Below, piece by piece: positions 33,971-42,376 of a stretch of DNA of 64,000 nt. Numbering within the stretch: the stretch's first letter is position 1; the number at the start of each line of letters is the position of its first letter. The notes below the pieces were generated by a model, which saw only the letters and a program-made list of their open reading frames with translations, had not been told where the DNA came from and made no database searches. Source of the stretch: Ktedonobacter sp. SOSP1-85 (GTDB lineage: Bacteria; Chloroflexota; Ktedonobacteria; Ktedonobacterales; Ktedonobacteraceae); contig NZ_BNJI01000003.1 of assembly GCF_016587415.1 (NCBI RefSeq), forward strand, positions 1,922,001 to 1,986,000. The letters are read 5' to 3'. A program made the translations under genes and the position numbers.

Positions 33971-34294
33971 ATGCCCAAAGAGAAAGATGTCTTCGACCTG
34001 GGGCGCTATTCAGACCCCTCATTACTAATCCTTTCCAGCCTGGCGAGCGGTCCCAAACATGGGTACGCCATGATGGAGGATATCGCGGAGTTCAGTGGAA
34101 CCAGGCTCGAACCCGGCACGCTCTATGGTGCGCTGGCCCGCCTGGAACGGCGGGGGTGGATTGAGCCGCTTCTCGCCGAGGAGCGGCGGCGGCCCTATCG
34201 CATTACCGCCGCCGGAGTGACCGCCCTGCGCGAGCAGATCGCGACGATGAGCCGCATCGTCGCCGTTGGTTCACAGCGCCTCTCGACCACGTAG
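33971..34294 (+). CDS. PadR family transcriptional regulator
   Basis: A 107-residue PadR winged helix: 'LGRYSDPSLLILSSLASGPKHGYAMMEDIAEFSGTRLEPGTLYGALARLERRGWIEPLLAEERRRPYRITAAGVTALREQIATM'. The ATG at 33971 with GAGG upstream is preferred; the upstream codons have no PadR resemblance. It is closely similar to the PadR at 49602 (same LGR-SDPS opening). It is followed 29 bp later by a PadR-membrane fusion gene, forming the same type of cassette as 49602-50827. Confidence 0.9.
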   Translation: MPKEKDVFDLGRYSDPSLLILSSLASGPKHGYAMMEDIAEFSGTRLEPGTLYGALARLERRGWIEPLLAEERRRPYRITAAGVTALREQIATMSRIVAVGSQRLSTT

Positions 34295-34323
34295 CGCTCA
34301 CTGAAGAGAGAAGAGGTATCCTG

Positions 34324-35007
34324 ATGATGTCTCAACAGGCACGGTTACCCATTGGCTACGCCCAACTTGCTTCACGCATACTTACTTGCCTTGAGGATAC
34401 GCCCAGGCACACCTTAGACCTGCTAGCGAAGCTTGAGCAGGCAACCATAGCGCTCCCAGAACCCGGCACTCTCTACCGCGTCCTGGCTTCCCTGGAACAC
34501 CAGGGCTGGATTGAGCCGCTCACGCCAGAGAACCACCTACGTCCCTATGCTCTCACGCCCGCCGGAGAGGACACCTTAAGGCGGTTTCGTCGCTCCGCAA
34601 ACACCCATGATGAGCGTATTGATGCATGCTCTCACGATCACCGACGTAAGGAAACGCATATGAGATTGAACCGAACCCTCCTGCGCCTCTATCCGCGAGC
34701 CTGGCGCGAACGCTATGAGGAGGAGATGCTCGCCGTTCTCGAACAGCACACCATTACCCCCGCAACCATCTTCGACCTGCTGCTTGGAGCCATTGACGCG
34801 CGGCTCGATCCGCACTACCGCAGCCAGCGCAGTGCTTTCTCTCCACGTGATGTCAAGCTTACCGCCACCGCCTTTGTGGTCCTCCTGACCGTCCTCACCG
34901 TCGCTCTGTTCGTCTGGCAATCGCTCTCAGTGCCATACATGAATATAATAACCACTGAAGTGTCCCCCCGACAGGGGGTCCCGTCGGAAATGACCCGAAT
35001 GGCTTGA
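34324..35007 (+). CDS. PadR domain fused to a YPRAWR membrane protein, N-terminal part
   Basis: Residues 1-95 are a second PadR-like winged helix ('LASRILTCLEDTPRHTLDLLAKLEQATIALPEPGTLYRVLASLEHQGWIEPL..LRPYALTPAGEDTLRRF'). From about 113 it continues 'MRLNRTLLRLYPRAWRERYEEEMLAVLEQHTITPATIFDLLLGAIDARLDPHY' and one membrane segment 'LTATAFVVLLTVLTVALFVW'. The ATG within (34660) matches the start of the separate membrane protein at 49913, so two genes have fused here. It ends early at 35007 after a C6 run (34964-34969); one more C would join it to the next frame (35004-35951) as one protein of about 541 residues. Confidence 0.75.
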   Translation: MMSQQARLPIGYAQLASRILTCLEDTPRHTLDLLAKLEQATIALPEPGTLYRVLASLEHQGWIEPLTPENHLRPYALTPAGEDTLRRFRRSANTHDERIDACSHDHRRKETHMRLNRTLLRLYPRAWRERYEEEMLAVLEQHTITPATIFDLLLGAIDARLDPHYRSQRSAFSPRDVKLTATAFVVLLTVLTVALFVWQSLSVPYMNIITTEVSPRQGVPSEMTRMA

Positions 35008-35951
35008 ATGTTTCGCAGGCTATTCAACTCCAGATCAACCCTGGATGGGATAACCCAGGCTCTATCAGTAACCATATCGCGGCTTACTCACTGCAAATTG
35101 AATTCTTTCTCCTATTAGTCGCACTTCTCTTCTTTGTTGCTCGCATTGTGAAGCGCGCGCCATCTGCGAGACGCTTACCACTTCTTCTTTTCGCGCTTGC
35201 GAGTTTGTGTCTGCCTCTGCTGGCATTACCATTCCTCTTTTCCGCGCCAATTTCTTTCTTGATTCCAGACCATATAACCTTCTTTCAGGAGAGCACATTG
35301 TCTTCCCTGCCTTCTACTCTCATGGTACTTGAAATCGCTGGGAGTGGGTTGTTCATTGGTCTCATCAAAGGATGGCAGGCCATAAAAGCATGCCAGAAAG
35401 GTCTGCTTACGATGGTTGGGGTCGTGGTGCTGCTTCCGACGCTGAGCTTCTTTCTGAGTCGTCTCTTTACTGATACCATTAACCCAACATGGTACGACAA
35501 TTCCCTCCCCCAATTTCAGATTCTTCTCTATGCCCTCGGGGCAAGCCTGCTTCCTTTCCTGGGCTTTGGCGCTTTGCTGCTTGCCACCGGAACCGATGAG
35601 TTGCCAAAGCCGTTTCTGCGCCGCTCCCTCCATTATGCTGCTGTGCTTACTGTTCCACTCATTGTCTCCCTACTCGCCACCGTTATCTGGAACATAGCAA
35701 GCTGGCAACAACTGCTTTTCAGCGAGAACGCTCATGAATTGCAGGACTTTGTTCTCCACATGATGCCTACAAGCGGCATCTTTGGAGACAATGGGCAACT
35801 GCTCTGCATTTCGCTGTCGCTCTTCACCCTACTTCTGGTCATGGGCATAGGAGCGATGCTCAAGCGGGGCTATCGCGCGTTTTCATCGCCTCCCACTCAG
35901 GATAACGGACAGCAGCAATCACCGGAGATGATGCAGGTACAGCAGTCATAG
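35004..35951 (+). CDS. Membrane part of the PadR-YPRAWR protein (split off by a frameshift)
   Basis: A 315-codon frame opening at a TTG (35004) that overlaps the previous stop. It contains six to seven membrane segments: 'IEFFLLLVALLFFVARIV', 'LLLFALASLCLPLLALPFLF', 'LMVLEIAGSGLFIGLIKGW', 'GLLTMVGVVVLLPTLSFFL', 'ILLYALGASLLPFLGFGALLL', 'AAVLTVPLIVSLLATVIW', 'LLCISLSLFTLLLVMGIGAML'. No convincing ribosome site is present. Reading one base differently at the C6 run upstream gives '..TGGPVGNDPNGLNVSQAIQLQ' continuous with the PadR part. Either a recent frameshift, phase variation, or coupled translation. Function unknown. Confidence 0.65.
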   Translation: MNVSQAIQLQINPGWDNPGSISNHIAAYSLQIEFFLLLVALLFFVARIVKRAPSARRLPLLLFALASLCLPLLALPFLFSAPISFLIPDHITFFQESTLSSLPSTLMVLEIAGSGLFIGLIKGWQAIKACQKGLLTMVGVVVLLPTLSFFLSRLFTDTINPTWYDNSLPQFQILLYALGASLLPFLGFGALLLATGTDELPKPFLRRSLHYAAVLTVPLIVSLLATVIWNIASWQQLLFSENAHELQDFVLHMMPTSGIFGDNGQLLCISLSLFTLLLVMGIGAMLKRGYRAFSSPPTQDNGQQQSPEMMQVQQS

Positions 35952-36038
35952 AGGCAGTTCGACCTTTATGACTGGTTGTGCTAGCATCTGAGAAGTCGTG
36001 ATGGCACATTGGAATCCCGACAAAAATCCCTTCAAGAG

Positions 36039-36201
36039 GGTATTGTCAACTTAATTACAATTGTAGAGCTTATAGAAGAGAAACAGGCCTCAAAGTGGGG
36101 ATTGTGCCCTGTTTCTTGTCCTTGTTTGTTCGAGAATTCTGGCTGATATGGCATCGAAGTGGTGAAAGCTCATCAACAAAAAAATTTAAGTTGACAATAC
36201 C
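36039..36201. repeat. 163-bp MITE-like element with IS6-type tips, copy 1
   Basis: GGTATTGTCAACTTAA at the left and its complement (TTAAGTTGACAATACC) at the right enclose 163 bp without an ORF. It shares interior segments (TTGTAGAGCTTATA, AAAGTGGGGAT, GCATCGAAGTGGTGAAAGCT) with 47989-48150 and more weakly with 38207-38365. The tips match those of the IS6 copy at 27903. It lies 35 bp upstream of the truncated anti-sigma gene. Confidence 0.8.
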
Positions 36202-36235
36202 CTATTTATCGCCAGTTAGATAGGGAGACCCGGTC

Positions 36236-36505
36236 ATGACATTCGGTCAAAAGCCACTCTATCCAGCCAATGGCTGTCTCCTTCCCGCTGAGGAAAGGGA
36301 TGGACTCCTGGATGCATATGCCACGGGAGAGTTGCCTCCTGAAGAACAGCAACAGATTGCCAGTCATATAGCGCAGTGTGAATCATGTAAGCATACACTC
36401 ATAGAACTTCAGCAGTATCATAATCTGCTGCAGGGACTGTTCTCAGATGCGCCTGCTCCAGCAAGCCAACATGAGTCAGCACAAGAGGGAGATTATCGGC
36501 TAACA
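36236..36505 (+). pseudogene. Anti-sigma-like zinc-finger protein, truncated
   Basis: GGGAGA precedes the ATG at 36236. The first 85 residues, 'LPAEERDGLLDAYATGELPPEEQQQIASHIAQCESCKHTLIELQQYHNLLQGLF', carry the His-x3-Cys-x2-Cys motif of zf-HC2 anti-sigma factors. At about 36505 the frame enters the reverse strand of an IS3 OrfA fragment and loses meaning. The membrane part expected after the finger is therefore missing. No sigma gene is adjacent. Confidence 0.65.
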
Positions 36506-36749
36506 TCTCTGCGTATAACCCTTCTCGTTCTCGTTCCCATTCCGCTTCTTTCGCGGCTTGATCCTGTGCCACACGGTCATCAAAGAGTGCAGGGAAACCC
36601 GCCAGGACCTGATCTCGCCAACGAGAGATCACATTCACATGCGTCCCGTATTCTGAAGCAATCTGCGAGAGAGATTTTTCTTCTCGCAAAATCTCTTTCA
36701 CGACTTTGATTTTAAACTCAGTTGTATAGGTTTTTCTGACTGGTGCCAT
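36505..36749 (-). pseudogene. IS3-family OrfA, truncated
   Basis: From the ATG at 36749 the minus strand reads 'MAPVRKTYTTEFKIKVVKEILREEKSLSQIASEYGTHVNVISRWRDQVLAGFPALFDD..EREGLYAEM', the helix-turn-helix and coiled-coil start of IS3 OrfA. It is cut at about 36505 where the anti-sigma gene begins in the other direction. No OrfB is present. Confidence 0.75.
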
Positions 36750-37000
36750 CTCTTCCCTTTCCACCTTCAAACCTCCAATTTTTTTGTCTTATTCTATGGG
36801 GTCATTATATTTCGGCATACGGTATCTGCGTTCCTGAACGTCTTGACACGGATTGAAATCTTTCTTCAATGGCCCCTTTCGCCTACCTGAAAATGGCTCT
36901 TTTGACAAAACCATTATTGGAGTATGCTTCTCGTGTCAGGAAAAGAAAGTTTCTTGACGAAGCAGATAAAGGAGATGTCCAGAGGGAGCGAGCATGAATA

Positions 37001-37090
37001 GTCGTGTTGCAAAAAAATTGGGCTGAGAAAGTGGTGCAGGTAATGTGGCTCTACCCAATGTGCTGAGCTTTAAATTTTTTGCAACACGAC
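37001..37090. repeat. 90-bp miniature inverted-repeat element
   Basis: GTCGTGTTGCAAAAAAATT (37001-37019) is mirrored by AAATTTTTTGCAACACGAC (37072-37090). The tip resembles the second IS6 type (GGTTGTGTTGCAAGAAA). It ends 160 bp before the reductase gene at 37251. Confidence 0.6.
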
Positions 37091-37250
37091 CTCATTTGTT
37101 CACACTCGTCTCATCATATCCTGGCAGAAAGCAGCGTACGGAGAGAAAGTCTCTCCGTTTGAAAGAATCCGCCTGACTTCTCTAGGAGACATATGTAACG
37201 TTGGTAGAACGAAAAGAAAAAAAGAATTGTGAAAGGACAAGGGACAACAT

Positions 37251-38189
37251 ATGCAAGCTATCGCCATTACCGCCTTTGGCGGGCCTGATCGTCTCACGCT
37301 CATGGACCTGCCTGCGCCAACCTGTGGCCCGGACCAGGTTATTATTCACGTTCAGGCAGCAGGTGTTGGAATGTGGGATGTGAAGGCGCGGCAGGGGAGC
37401 CTGACGCTGGAAGGACAACAGTTTCCGCTCATTCTTGGTTGGGAATCAGCAGGGATCATTGAACAGGTAGGGGCTGCGGTGACCGGGCTGAACGTAGGAA
37501 CCCGCGTGATCTCTACGACGTATCAGGTCGGCATTGGTCATTATGCCCAGTCTGTCGCTGTTCCTGCGCATCTCGTCGCGCCAGCTCCATCCTCTCTCGA
37601 TGCCTTGCACGCAGCAGCGCTTCCTATCGGCGGGCTTACCGCTTACCAGGCAATCTATGAAGTGCTGAAGATGCAGAGAGGAGAAACGCTCCTGATTACC
37701 GGTGCGGCTGGAGGAACAGGCACGCTTGCCGTTCAGGTTGCTGCTCATTTAGGAGTCCACGTCATTGCCACTGCGAGCAGTAAGAACCATCCATACCTTC
37801 AGCAGCTTGGAGCCAGTGAACTCATTGATTACGCACAGACGGACTTCGCGAGCGTGATCCAGGCGGCTCATCCCAAGGGTATCAATGCAGTTCTGGACTG
37901 TGTTGGTGGAGAGACGGCGGCAAGAAGTCTGAAGGTTGTGCGTGATGGTGGGCGGTTCGTCACGATTGTTGATCTTGAGCAGGTAACACCTACCCGTCAC
38001 ATTGATACGCAATTGCTCTACTACCGCCCCGATGGGCAACAATTGGCCGAACTAACGAAGCTCGTCGATGCCGGTCAGTTGACGGTCCACCTCGACCAGG
38101 TGTTTCCTTTGGAAAAGGCCAGCCAGGCTCACGAGCGCTTGGAGACACGGCACCACCAGGGAAAAATTGTGCTTAGCCTGGAAGGGTGA
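37251..38189 (+). CDS. NADP-dependent medium-chain oxidoreductase (paralogue of 23481-24419)
   Basis: A 312-residue zinc-free MDR protein, 'MQAIAITAFGGPDRLTLMDLPAPTCGPDQVIIHVQAAGVGMWDVKARQGSLTLEGQQF', nucleotide loop 'GAAGGTGTLAVQVAAHLGVHVIATASS', ending 'RHHQGKIVLSLEG'. It aligns without gaps to the gene at 23481-24419. Likely reduces quinones or enones with NADPH. Flanked on both sides by miniature repeats (37001-37090 and 38207-38365), which could have moved it. Confidence 0.9.
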   Translation: MQAIAITAFGGPDRLTLMDLPAPTCGPDQVIIHVQAAGVGMWDVKARQGSLTLEGQQFPLILGWESAGIIEQVGAAVTGLNVGTRVISTTYQVGIGHYAQSVAVPAHLVAPAPSSLDALHAAALPIGGLTAYQAIYEVLKMQRGETLLITGAAGGTGTLAVQVAAHLGVHVIATASSKNHPYLQQLGASELIDYAQTDFASVIQAAHPKGINAVLDCVGGETAARSLKVVRDGGRFVTIVDLEQVTPTRHIDTQLLYYRPDGQQLAELTKLVDAGQLTVHLDQVFPLEKASQAHERLETRHHQGKIVLSLEG

Positions 38190-38206
38190 ACGTAATCTCA
38201 TCTTCC

Positions 38207-38365
38207 GGTATTGTCAACTCAGCCAAAGTTGTAGAGCTTCCATGCCAAAAATGGCCGTAACGTGGAGAGAGCTCTCTATCTCTGACCTGATAGCCAGGAG
38301 AACCCTGGCGAAAATAACGTCGGAGCTGTGAGAGCTCATCAACAATTTTGGAAGTTGACAAGACC
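38207..38365. repeat. 159-bp MITE-like element with IS6-type tips, copy 2
   Basis: Left GGTATTGTCAACTC, right AGTTGACAAGACC (one mismatch in the tip). Shares TTGTAGAGCTT near the left end and GTGAGAGCTCATCAAC near the right with the other copies, but the centre has diverged. Starts 17 bases after the reductase stop codon. Confidence 0.7.
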
Positions 38366-38382
38366 TCTTTGGACGCCTGCGT

Positions 38383-38404
38383 CTCACGGGGTGTGCAACG
38401 AGGT
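38383..38404 (+). repeat. Dispersed 20-22-bp motif, copy 3
   Basis: CTCACGGGGTGTGCAACGAG followed by GT, 18 bases after MITE copy 2. Confidence 0.5.
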
Positions 38405-38471
38405 TTAGCTCATCAGTGATATGACTTGAGACCGTTCTTCGTCGCTGTCCCCGGGAATAACTGCTCAGGTG

Positions 38472-39246
38472 GGTAGTGGTTAGGTGGTAAGTGATGAGAT
38501 AGAATTGGGGTTATGATTCAAGAAACGATGATACACGTTTGCCGTGTCTGTAGAAGTACAAATATTGTCAAAAATGGAGCCAATCGTTGTGGAAATGCTC
38601 AATACCACTGCAAGGACTGTGGCACCTATCGTGTTCTCACGCCAGCAAGCGTCTTCATAAACTGAGCAACAAACCGTGCTGCGGGCTTATCTGGAACGGT
38701 ATAGCCTACGTGGAGTGGCACGAATCTTTGCCATGGCACGGTCAACCATTGCGGGGTGGCTCAAAGCGCACGTCCAGAACTCGCCTGATGTCAAAGAAAC
38801 CCTTCCGCCTGCGACCCCAGATGATGTGCTCGAACTCGATGAAATGTGGAGTTTTGTGCGCAAAAAAGACCAGGCGCGGTGGTTGTAGACGGCAATGTGC
38901 CGCCGAACCTGCCAAATCGTTGCCTTTGCTATTGGAGACCGAAGCAAAGCGACCTGTCTTCGGCTTTGGCAAGCCATCCGCATGAATACAAACACTGCCA
39001 TACCTTCAGTGATTTTTGGCATGCCTATCAGTACGTGTTCCCAACTGAAACCCATCATTGTGTTGGGAAGGAAACTGGGAAGACTGCGCATATGGAACGC
39101 TGGAACAACACCTTGCGTCAACGAGTAGGCTGCTACGTTCGACAAACGTTGTCCTTTTCCAAATCTGACGAATCTCATGAAATGATTACCAAGTGGTTTA
39201 TTGTTCAGTATAATTTGGGCTTATCACTTACCATCTAACCACTACC
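38472..39246 (+). mobile_element. IS1-family element (775 bp), degenerate
   Basis: Tips GGTAGTGGTTAGGTGGTAAG (38472-) and the complement of GGTAGTGGTTAGATGGTAAG (ending 39246) are imperfect inverted repeats. Length is normal for IS1. The flanks show no shared 8-9-bp duplication. Confidence 0.8.
38513..39238 (+). pseudogene. IS1 InsA/InsB transposase, multiply frameshifted
   Basis: InsA part from the ATG at 38513: 'CRVCRSTNIVKNGANRCGNAQYHCKDCGTYRVLTP' (IS1 zinc finger), stopping at 38665. A second frame gives 'EQQTVLRAYLERYSLRGVARIFAMARSTIAGWLKAHVQ' and 'VLELDEMWSFVRKKDQARW' (first Asp), and stops. Other frames give 'CRRTCQIVAFAIGDRSKATCLRLW' (second Asp) and 'YKHCHTFSDFWHAYQYVFPTETHHCVGKETGKTAHMERWNNTLRQRVG' (Glu). 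At least three shifts, so it is dead. Confidence 0.85.
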
Positions 39247-39347
39247 GTATCGTCGAGGGCGCTCTCAGACTCAAACTTAACAAGAACGGCTACCGGGGCC
39301 GATGTATCCTTAGCTCTGGCAGCCTCACCAGAAGGAGATGAACACAA

Positions 39348-40745
39348 ATGACTTCGACAAACTATGATGTAATTGTGATCGGCGCCAGTAAGGGCGGTAG
39401 ATTCTTCCCAATCGATTTTGCAAAAGCAGGCCGGAAAGTGGCGCTCATCGAGCGCGACCAGATAGGCGGTGTCTGTGTGAACTTCGGCTGTACCCCGACA
39501 AAAACGATGGTCGCCAGCGCACGCCTCGCCTATCAGGCAAGACGTGGGGCCGAGTACGGTGTTCACGCCGGCCCCATTTCGGTCGATCTGCGGACCGTCC
39601 GCCAGCGCAAACAAGGTATAGTCGAGGGTGTTCGCAACAGCCACGAGAGCCGCCTGACAGCGCTGCAAGGACGGGGTCTCGATCTGCTAATGGGCGAGGC
39701 CCATTTTATCGCTCCGAAGACGCTTGAGATTTCTCTCAAGGACGGCGAGACGCGAGAGATCACCGCGCCACTGATTTTTATCGATACCGGGGACCGACCA
39801 GAACAACTCACGATCAAAGGCGCCGAGAGTGTCCCTGTGCTCAATTCCACCACGATCATGGAACTGGATACGCTCCCCGAACACCTGCTCATCACTGGTG
39901 GCGGCTATATCGGGCTGGAGTTCGGGCAGATGTTTCGCCGCTTTAGCAGCCAGGTCACGATCATTCAGCCTCGTCCACGCTTACTCATGAACGAGGATGA
40001 AGATGTCTCTAACGAAATCACGAAGATTTTGCGCGAGGAAGGGATCACGGTCTTGACCGAAACAATGCCGCAACAGATTGAGCCACTGGACGGTGGGCGC
40101 ATGCGGTTGACCATACGCACGCCTCAGGGAGAACAGCAGATTACCGGCTCGCATCTGCTGGCGGCAACCGGTCGTGTCCCCAACACGGAAGCGCTCACCC
40201 CTGAAGCTGCTGGCATACGCCTCGACAAAGATGGCTACATCCAGGTCAATGAGCGCCTGGAAACGAACGTTCCTGGCATCTACGCGCTGGGAGATGTCAA
40301 AGGTGGGCCTGCTTTCACCCACGTCTCTTTAGATGATTTCCGCATTGTGCGCACCAACCTGCTTGAGCAGGGCAACGCCAGCACACGAGGTCGTCTGGTC
40401 CCCCATACCATCTTCATCGATCCCCAGCTTGGGCGAGTTGGCCTGACCGAAAACAAGGCCAGAAAACAGGGTCGCAACATCCGGGTGGCCAAATTGCCCA
40501 TGAACGCCGTGTCCCGTGCCGTAGAAACCGGCGAGACGCGCGGCTTCATGAAGGCCATCGTCGATGCCGATACCCAACAAATTTTGGGCTGTGCCATCCT
40601 GGGAGCAGAAGGCGGCGAGATTATGACCATCATCCAGGTAGCGATGATGGGCAAGCTGCCCTACACCGCCTTGAGAGATGGCATTTTCACGCATCCCACC
40701 CTGGCTGAAGGGCTCAAAGCACTGTTTATGACGCTCGACTCTTAG
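39348..40745 (+). CDS. FAD-dependent disulfide oxidoreductase (mercuric reductase-like)
   Basis: A 465-residue class I pyridine nucleotide-disulfide oxidoreductase. The redox pair is in 'GGVCVNFGCTPTK' (Cys43, Cys48); 'LLITGGGYIGLEFGQMFRRF' binds NAD(P)H; 'VPGIYALGDVKGGPAFTHVSLDDFRIV' is the second FAD motif; 'GIFTHPTLAEGL' holds the C-terminal active-site His. The first FAD loop is unusual (IGASKGGRFF rather than GxGxxG/A). The C-terminal Cys pair and N-terminal heavy-metal domain of true MerA are missing, so mercury reduction is unlikely. AGAAGGAG precedes the ATG. A truncated paralogue lies at 47199-47988. Confidence 0.88.
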   Translation: MTSTNYDVIVIGASKGGRFFPIDFAKAGRKVALIERDQIGGVCVNFGCTPTKTMVASARLAYQARRGAEYGVHAGPISVDLRTVRQRKQGIVEGVRNSHESRLTALQGRGLDLLMGEAHFIAPKTLEISLKDGETREITAPLIFIDTGDRPEQLTIKGAESVPVLNSTTIMELDTLPEHLLITGGGYIGLEFGQMFRRFSSQVTIIQPRPRLLMNEDEDVSNEITKILREEGITVLTETMPQQIEPLDGGRMRLTIRTPQGEQQITGSHLLAATGRVPNTEALTPEAAGIRLDKDGYIQVNERLETNVPGIYALGDVKGGPAFTHVSLDDFRIVRTNLLEQGNASTRGRLVPHTIFIDPQLGRVGLTENKARKQGRNIRVAKLPMNAVSRAVETGETRGFMKAIVDADTQQILGCAILGAEGGEIMTIIQVAMMGKLPYTALRDGIFTHPTLAEGLKALFMTLDS

Positions 40746-40904
40746 GGTTACGTTGATACTACCTTTTTGTTATGAGTCATCCCGGATTTTTGAGCTTCCC
40801 ATAGAACCACCAGAGTGATGAGGAACTCAAAAAAAGTGGATGCTAGGCCAAAAAAGCCTCCTACGCTAAACTGGCCTGTCAGTGTTTTTCTGACGAAAAA
40901 GTAC

Positions 40905-41194
40905 CTGGACTTTGCACATTTTTTAGAGGCGAAGCCTCAGCTCTTCGAGATTGAAGGTATACTCACATAGCTTGCGGAGAGCTTTGAGCCCAATATCTTG
41001 TGCATGGGCTGGGCTCTACAAAGACGTTTTTTGACATCACCATTTCCGCCAGAATCGAGAAAACTTCCTTCTATGAGTGCTCAGTGTGTCAGAGAACCGA
41101 GAGACAGCCTTCTCGGGCCCTTTTTGACGAGTCCCAGATCGATAAGAGACAGAGGGGCTGTCGGCAGGGTTTTCCAAAAATGTGCAAAGTCCAG
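40905..41194. repeat. 290-bp MITE with 19-bp terminal repeats and 5-bp target duplication
   Basis: CTGGACTTTGCACATTTTT at 40905-40923 is exactly mirrored at 41176-41194. Both outer flanks are AGTAC (40900-40904 and 41195-41199), a direct target-site duplication. No transposase lies inside. The parent family is not present in the window. Confidence 0.88.
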
Positions 41195-41307
41195 AGTACG
41201 ACGTACCATATAACGTGCGACAAGAAGTCACATTGCGTGAGTCAGAAATGTGAGCACGTGTCCAATGCTCATCCCCAAACGCGACATGCGTCACTGGTAA
41301 CGGTGGG

Positions 41308-41934
41308 GTGTGAAGCTCGCGTTAACGTCTAAGGAGAGGGTCAACCGTAGACTCAAACCGGGCCAGGGGAAGTTCGGACGGGTGAATGCAAATGAACCTT
41401 TGATGAGGCTTCGTTAGTACGGGTCATCGAAAAACGGTTGTGACGATGATGATTGGGTCGATAGGCATACTGGTCGTTATAACGGTATGTGTGGACACCT
41501 AGATCCCGGAGTAAAGAAGGCACCCACCCCGAACGTATCTCTGCAATGTGAAACTTGGAAACCCCATTGGGGTCTCAGGGCAATCTGAGTAAGTAGACCG
41601 TAAGGGATGCAGAATGCCCCAGTGGGAGAAAGATGCCTCAAGAAGCGAAGGCTGTCAGCCGAAAGGCAACAGGAATTCATAACTGGACAGATAGGGCAAT
41701 ACTCACGCTGAAAGGCGGCTGACGTGAGGCGGGTGGCTCTTGCGGATAATCTGGAAAGGGAGTGAATCATCTGGGAAAAGGTAGATGGCAGACATATCTC
41801 TGCTAACTGTAACCAGACGATGCCGAAAGGCTAACGACCAGAGCCAGAGAAGAGGCATAAGCTATCAGAGCCGTGTGCGGTGAATAGTCGCACGCACGGT
41901 TCATCGGGGGGAAAGTGCCGTGAGGCACCTACCT
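41308..41934 (+). mobile_element. Group II intron without an open reading frame
   Basis: Domain V is at 41868-41902: GAGCCGTGTGCG .. CGCACGCACGGTTC, matching the bacterial consensus with a compensating pair change in the stem. A domain VI-like hairpin (GTGCC-GTGA-GGCAC then CTACCTAT) follows directly and the 3' end is near 41934. The 5' end is placed at GTGTG (41308), the expected start. About 627 bp in total, too short for a reverse transcriptase. An ATG at 41785 opens a frame MADISLLTVTRRCRKANDQ that runs into domain V and may be the stump of a deleted reverse-transcriptase gene. Splicing would need protein from elsewhere. Confidence 0.8.
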
Positions 41935-42083
41935 ATCCCAATTGAGGCTGAGCTTCTATATGGAATGGCTCTAGAGACGACGATGTGCGCCTTGACGACC
42001 TTTTACATCACCACATAGTCCTGTATCGCAATCAACGACACTCATTGCCGAGTGAGACATGTGAGAGCCAAGAAATACCTGCT

Positions 42084-42263
42084 CCCACGGGATGCGCAAC
42101 GAGGTGGATCTTCAGCTGAGGTGGCTTCGCAGGCCAATTTAATGTTCTCACTTTTGCTGGTAAGGACTCAACAATACTTCTGCCTTAGAGAAATAACGAA
42201 GCAATGAGAGACGCTTTCAAGCCAGTTTACGGCTGAGGTAAAACTCGTTGCGCATCCCGTGGG
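42084..42263. repeat. Inverted pair of the dispersed 20-bp motif (180-bp unit)
   Basis: CCCACGGGATGCGCAACGAG at 42084-42103 and its exact reverse complement at 42244-42263 enclose 140 bp without a gene. These are copies 4 and 5 of the motif seen at 17548, 30298 and 38383. It starts 150 bp after the group II intron. Confidence 0.7.
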
Positions 42264-42376
42264 TGAATGCAGCCTGGGCTATCTCACAAGCGGAGAAAGG
42301 ACCGCGAGAGAGGGGAATGTGAAGTCGAATGGGCGTGAAAAAAGGAACGAGCGCGCTAGATGAAAGAAGCACCTCC

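Noticed and set aside
36039..36201. Riboswitch or small RNA upstream of the anti-sigma gene
   Set aside because: The sequence recurs with IS6-type tips at two other unrelated places, so a mobile repeat explains it better.
39348..40745. True mercuric reductase (merA)
   Set aside because: The C-terminal cysteine pair and N-terminal metal-binding domain are absent and no other mer gene is nearby.
41000..41332. 110-codon plus frame with a CSVC-like motif
   Set aside because: It spans the right end of the 290-bp MITE and its flank, so it cannot be an original gene.
17548..42263. CRISPR array
   Set aside because: The CRISPR-like 20-bp motif is never repeated at regular spacing and no cas gene is present; kept only as a dispersed repeat.
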